A DNA stretch of 64,000 bases from the NCBI GenBank assembly GCA_038230335.1, contig JBBRNL010000003.1:1-64000 (forward strand), in the 5' to 3' direction. How positions within the stretch are numbered: the stretch's first letter is position 1; each line of letters begins with the position of its first letter. Positions 63,889 to 64,000 of the stretch are shown in pieces. The notes beneath the pieces are model-generated. The model searched no databases and had not been told where the DNA came from. It saw nothing but the letters and a program-made list of their open reading frames with translations. Source of the DNA: JBBRDU01 sp038230335 (GTDB lineage Bacteria; Verrucomicrobiota; Verrucomicrobiia; Chthoniobacterales; UBA10450). Made by a program: the position numbers and the translations under genes.

Positions 63889-64000
63889 TCAATCAGAAAG
63901 CGCGTGGGTGGCATGGGTCACGGCTGCTCCCGCGCGGAGGGCTGCTGCTACCATCGCGGCCTCGACAAGTTCCGCGTCGGTCGCGCCGGCCTTGCGTGCA
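63889..64000 (-). CDS. Carboxymuconolactone decarboxylase/AhpD-like protein, 3' end only
   Basis: The last 36 codons are in the window. The readable tail (ARKAGATDAELVEAAMVAAA, then AVTHATHALSD) matches the helical core of the CMD/AhpD family. The catalytic CxxC would lie outside. The 5' end is missing. Confidence 0.65.
   Translation of the reverse strand, partial: ARKAGATDAELVEAAMVAAALRAGAAVTHATHALSD

Overview
The window is a typical stretch of a fairly GC-rich bacterial chromosome. It is densely coded on both strands, with no rRNA, tRNA, CRISPR array, integrase or intact transposase that I could find. Three adjacent PEP-CTERM secretory proteins, UbiD- and phytoene-synthase-type genes, LPS-type glycosyltransferases, weak ribosome binding sites and frequent GTG/TTG starts suggest a Gram-negative, PVC-group bacterium. 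My best guess is a soil or freshwater Verrucomicrobiota of the Chthoniobacterales type. This is inferred from gene character, not from a marker phylogeny.

Layout. 1-9.9 kb: the tail of a probable outer-membrane barrel, recO, a YceI protein, a two-gene sugar ABC importer on the minus strand whose solute-binding protein is fused to a permease, then a tightly coupled plus-strand operon (small coiled-coil membrane protein, pxpB, pxpC, pxpA, amino-acid permease) for 5-oxoproline use. 9.9-20 kb: a membrane-anchored vWA protein, a class II photolyase, three PEP-CTERM proteins, recQ, and a thrS without its TGS domain. 20-32 kb: surface-glycan genes (GT39-like transferases, DegT aminotransferase, SDR, GT2 with a membrane tail, YfhO-like giant) interrupted by a permease, aminotransferase and methyltransferase run. 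32-42 kb: a GNAT acetyltransferase, GH15 hydrolase, tandem CNNM/CBS proteins, DUF309, a TSUP exporter, a DUF255 thioredoxin-like protein, a PHP phosphoesterase and DUF1802. 42-47.6 kb: an LPS-core-like block (MsbA-type flippase, GT9, two GT4). 47.5-56.3 kb: STAS protein, HAD phosphatase, gluQ, FHA protein, lepA, lepB, a multi-pass protein, a squalene/phytoene synthase, and two small secreted proteins sharing a C-terminal motif. 56.3-60.5 kb: UbiD decarboxylase, a Gly/Tyr-rich lipoprotein and moaA-moaC-moaB. 60.5-64 kb: a more AT-rich, repeat-containing stretch with an orphan gene, then a TonB-C protein, an LprI-like protein, a Tat-exported aldo/keto reductase and the end of a carboxymuconolactone-decarboxylase-type gene.

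Most genes are ordinary. The features most worth a second look are the SBP-permease fusion with its partner carrying a large insertion between TM1 and the permease core, the very short divergent spacer at 41.35 kb filled by an inverted repeat, the inverted repeat around the moaB start, the paired small exported proteins at 55.5-56.3 kb, the intergenic hairpin families, and an apparently over-used 7-mer (CCTAACG). I did not find a gene cluster that I would call an undescribed defence or biosynthetic system.
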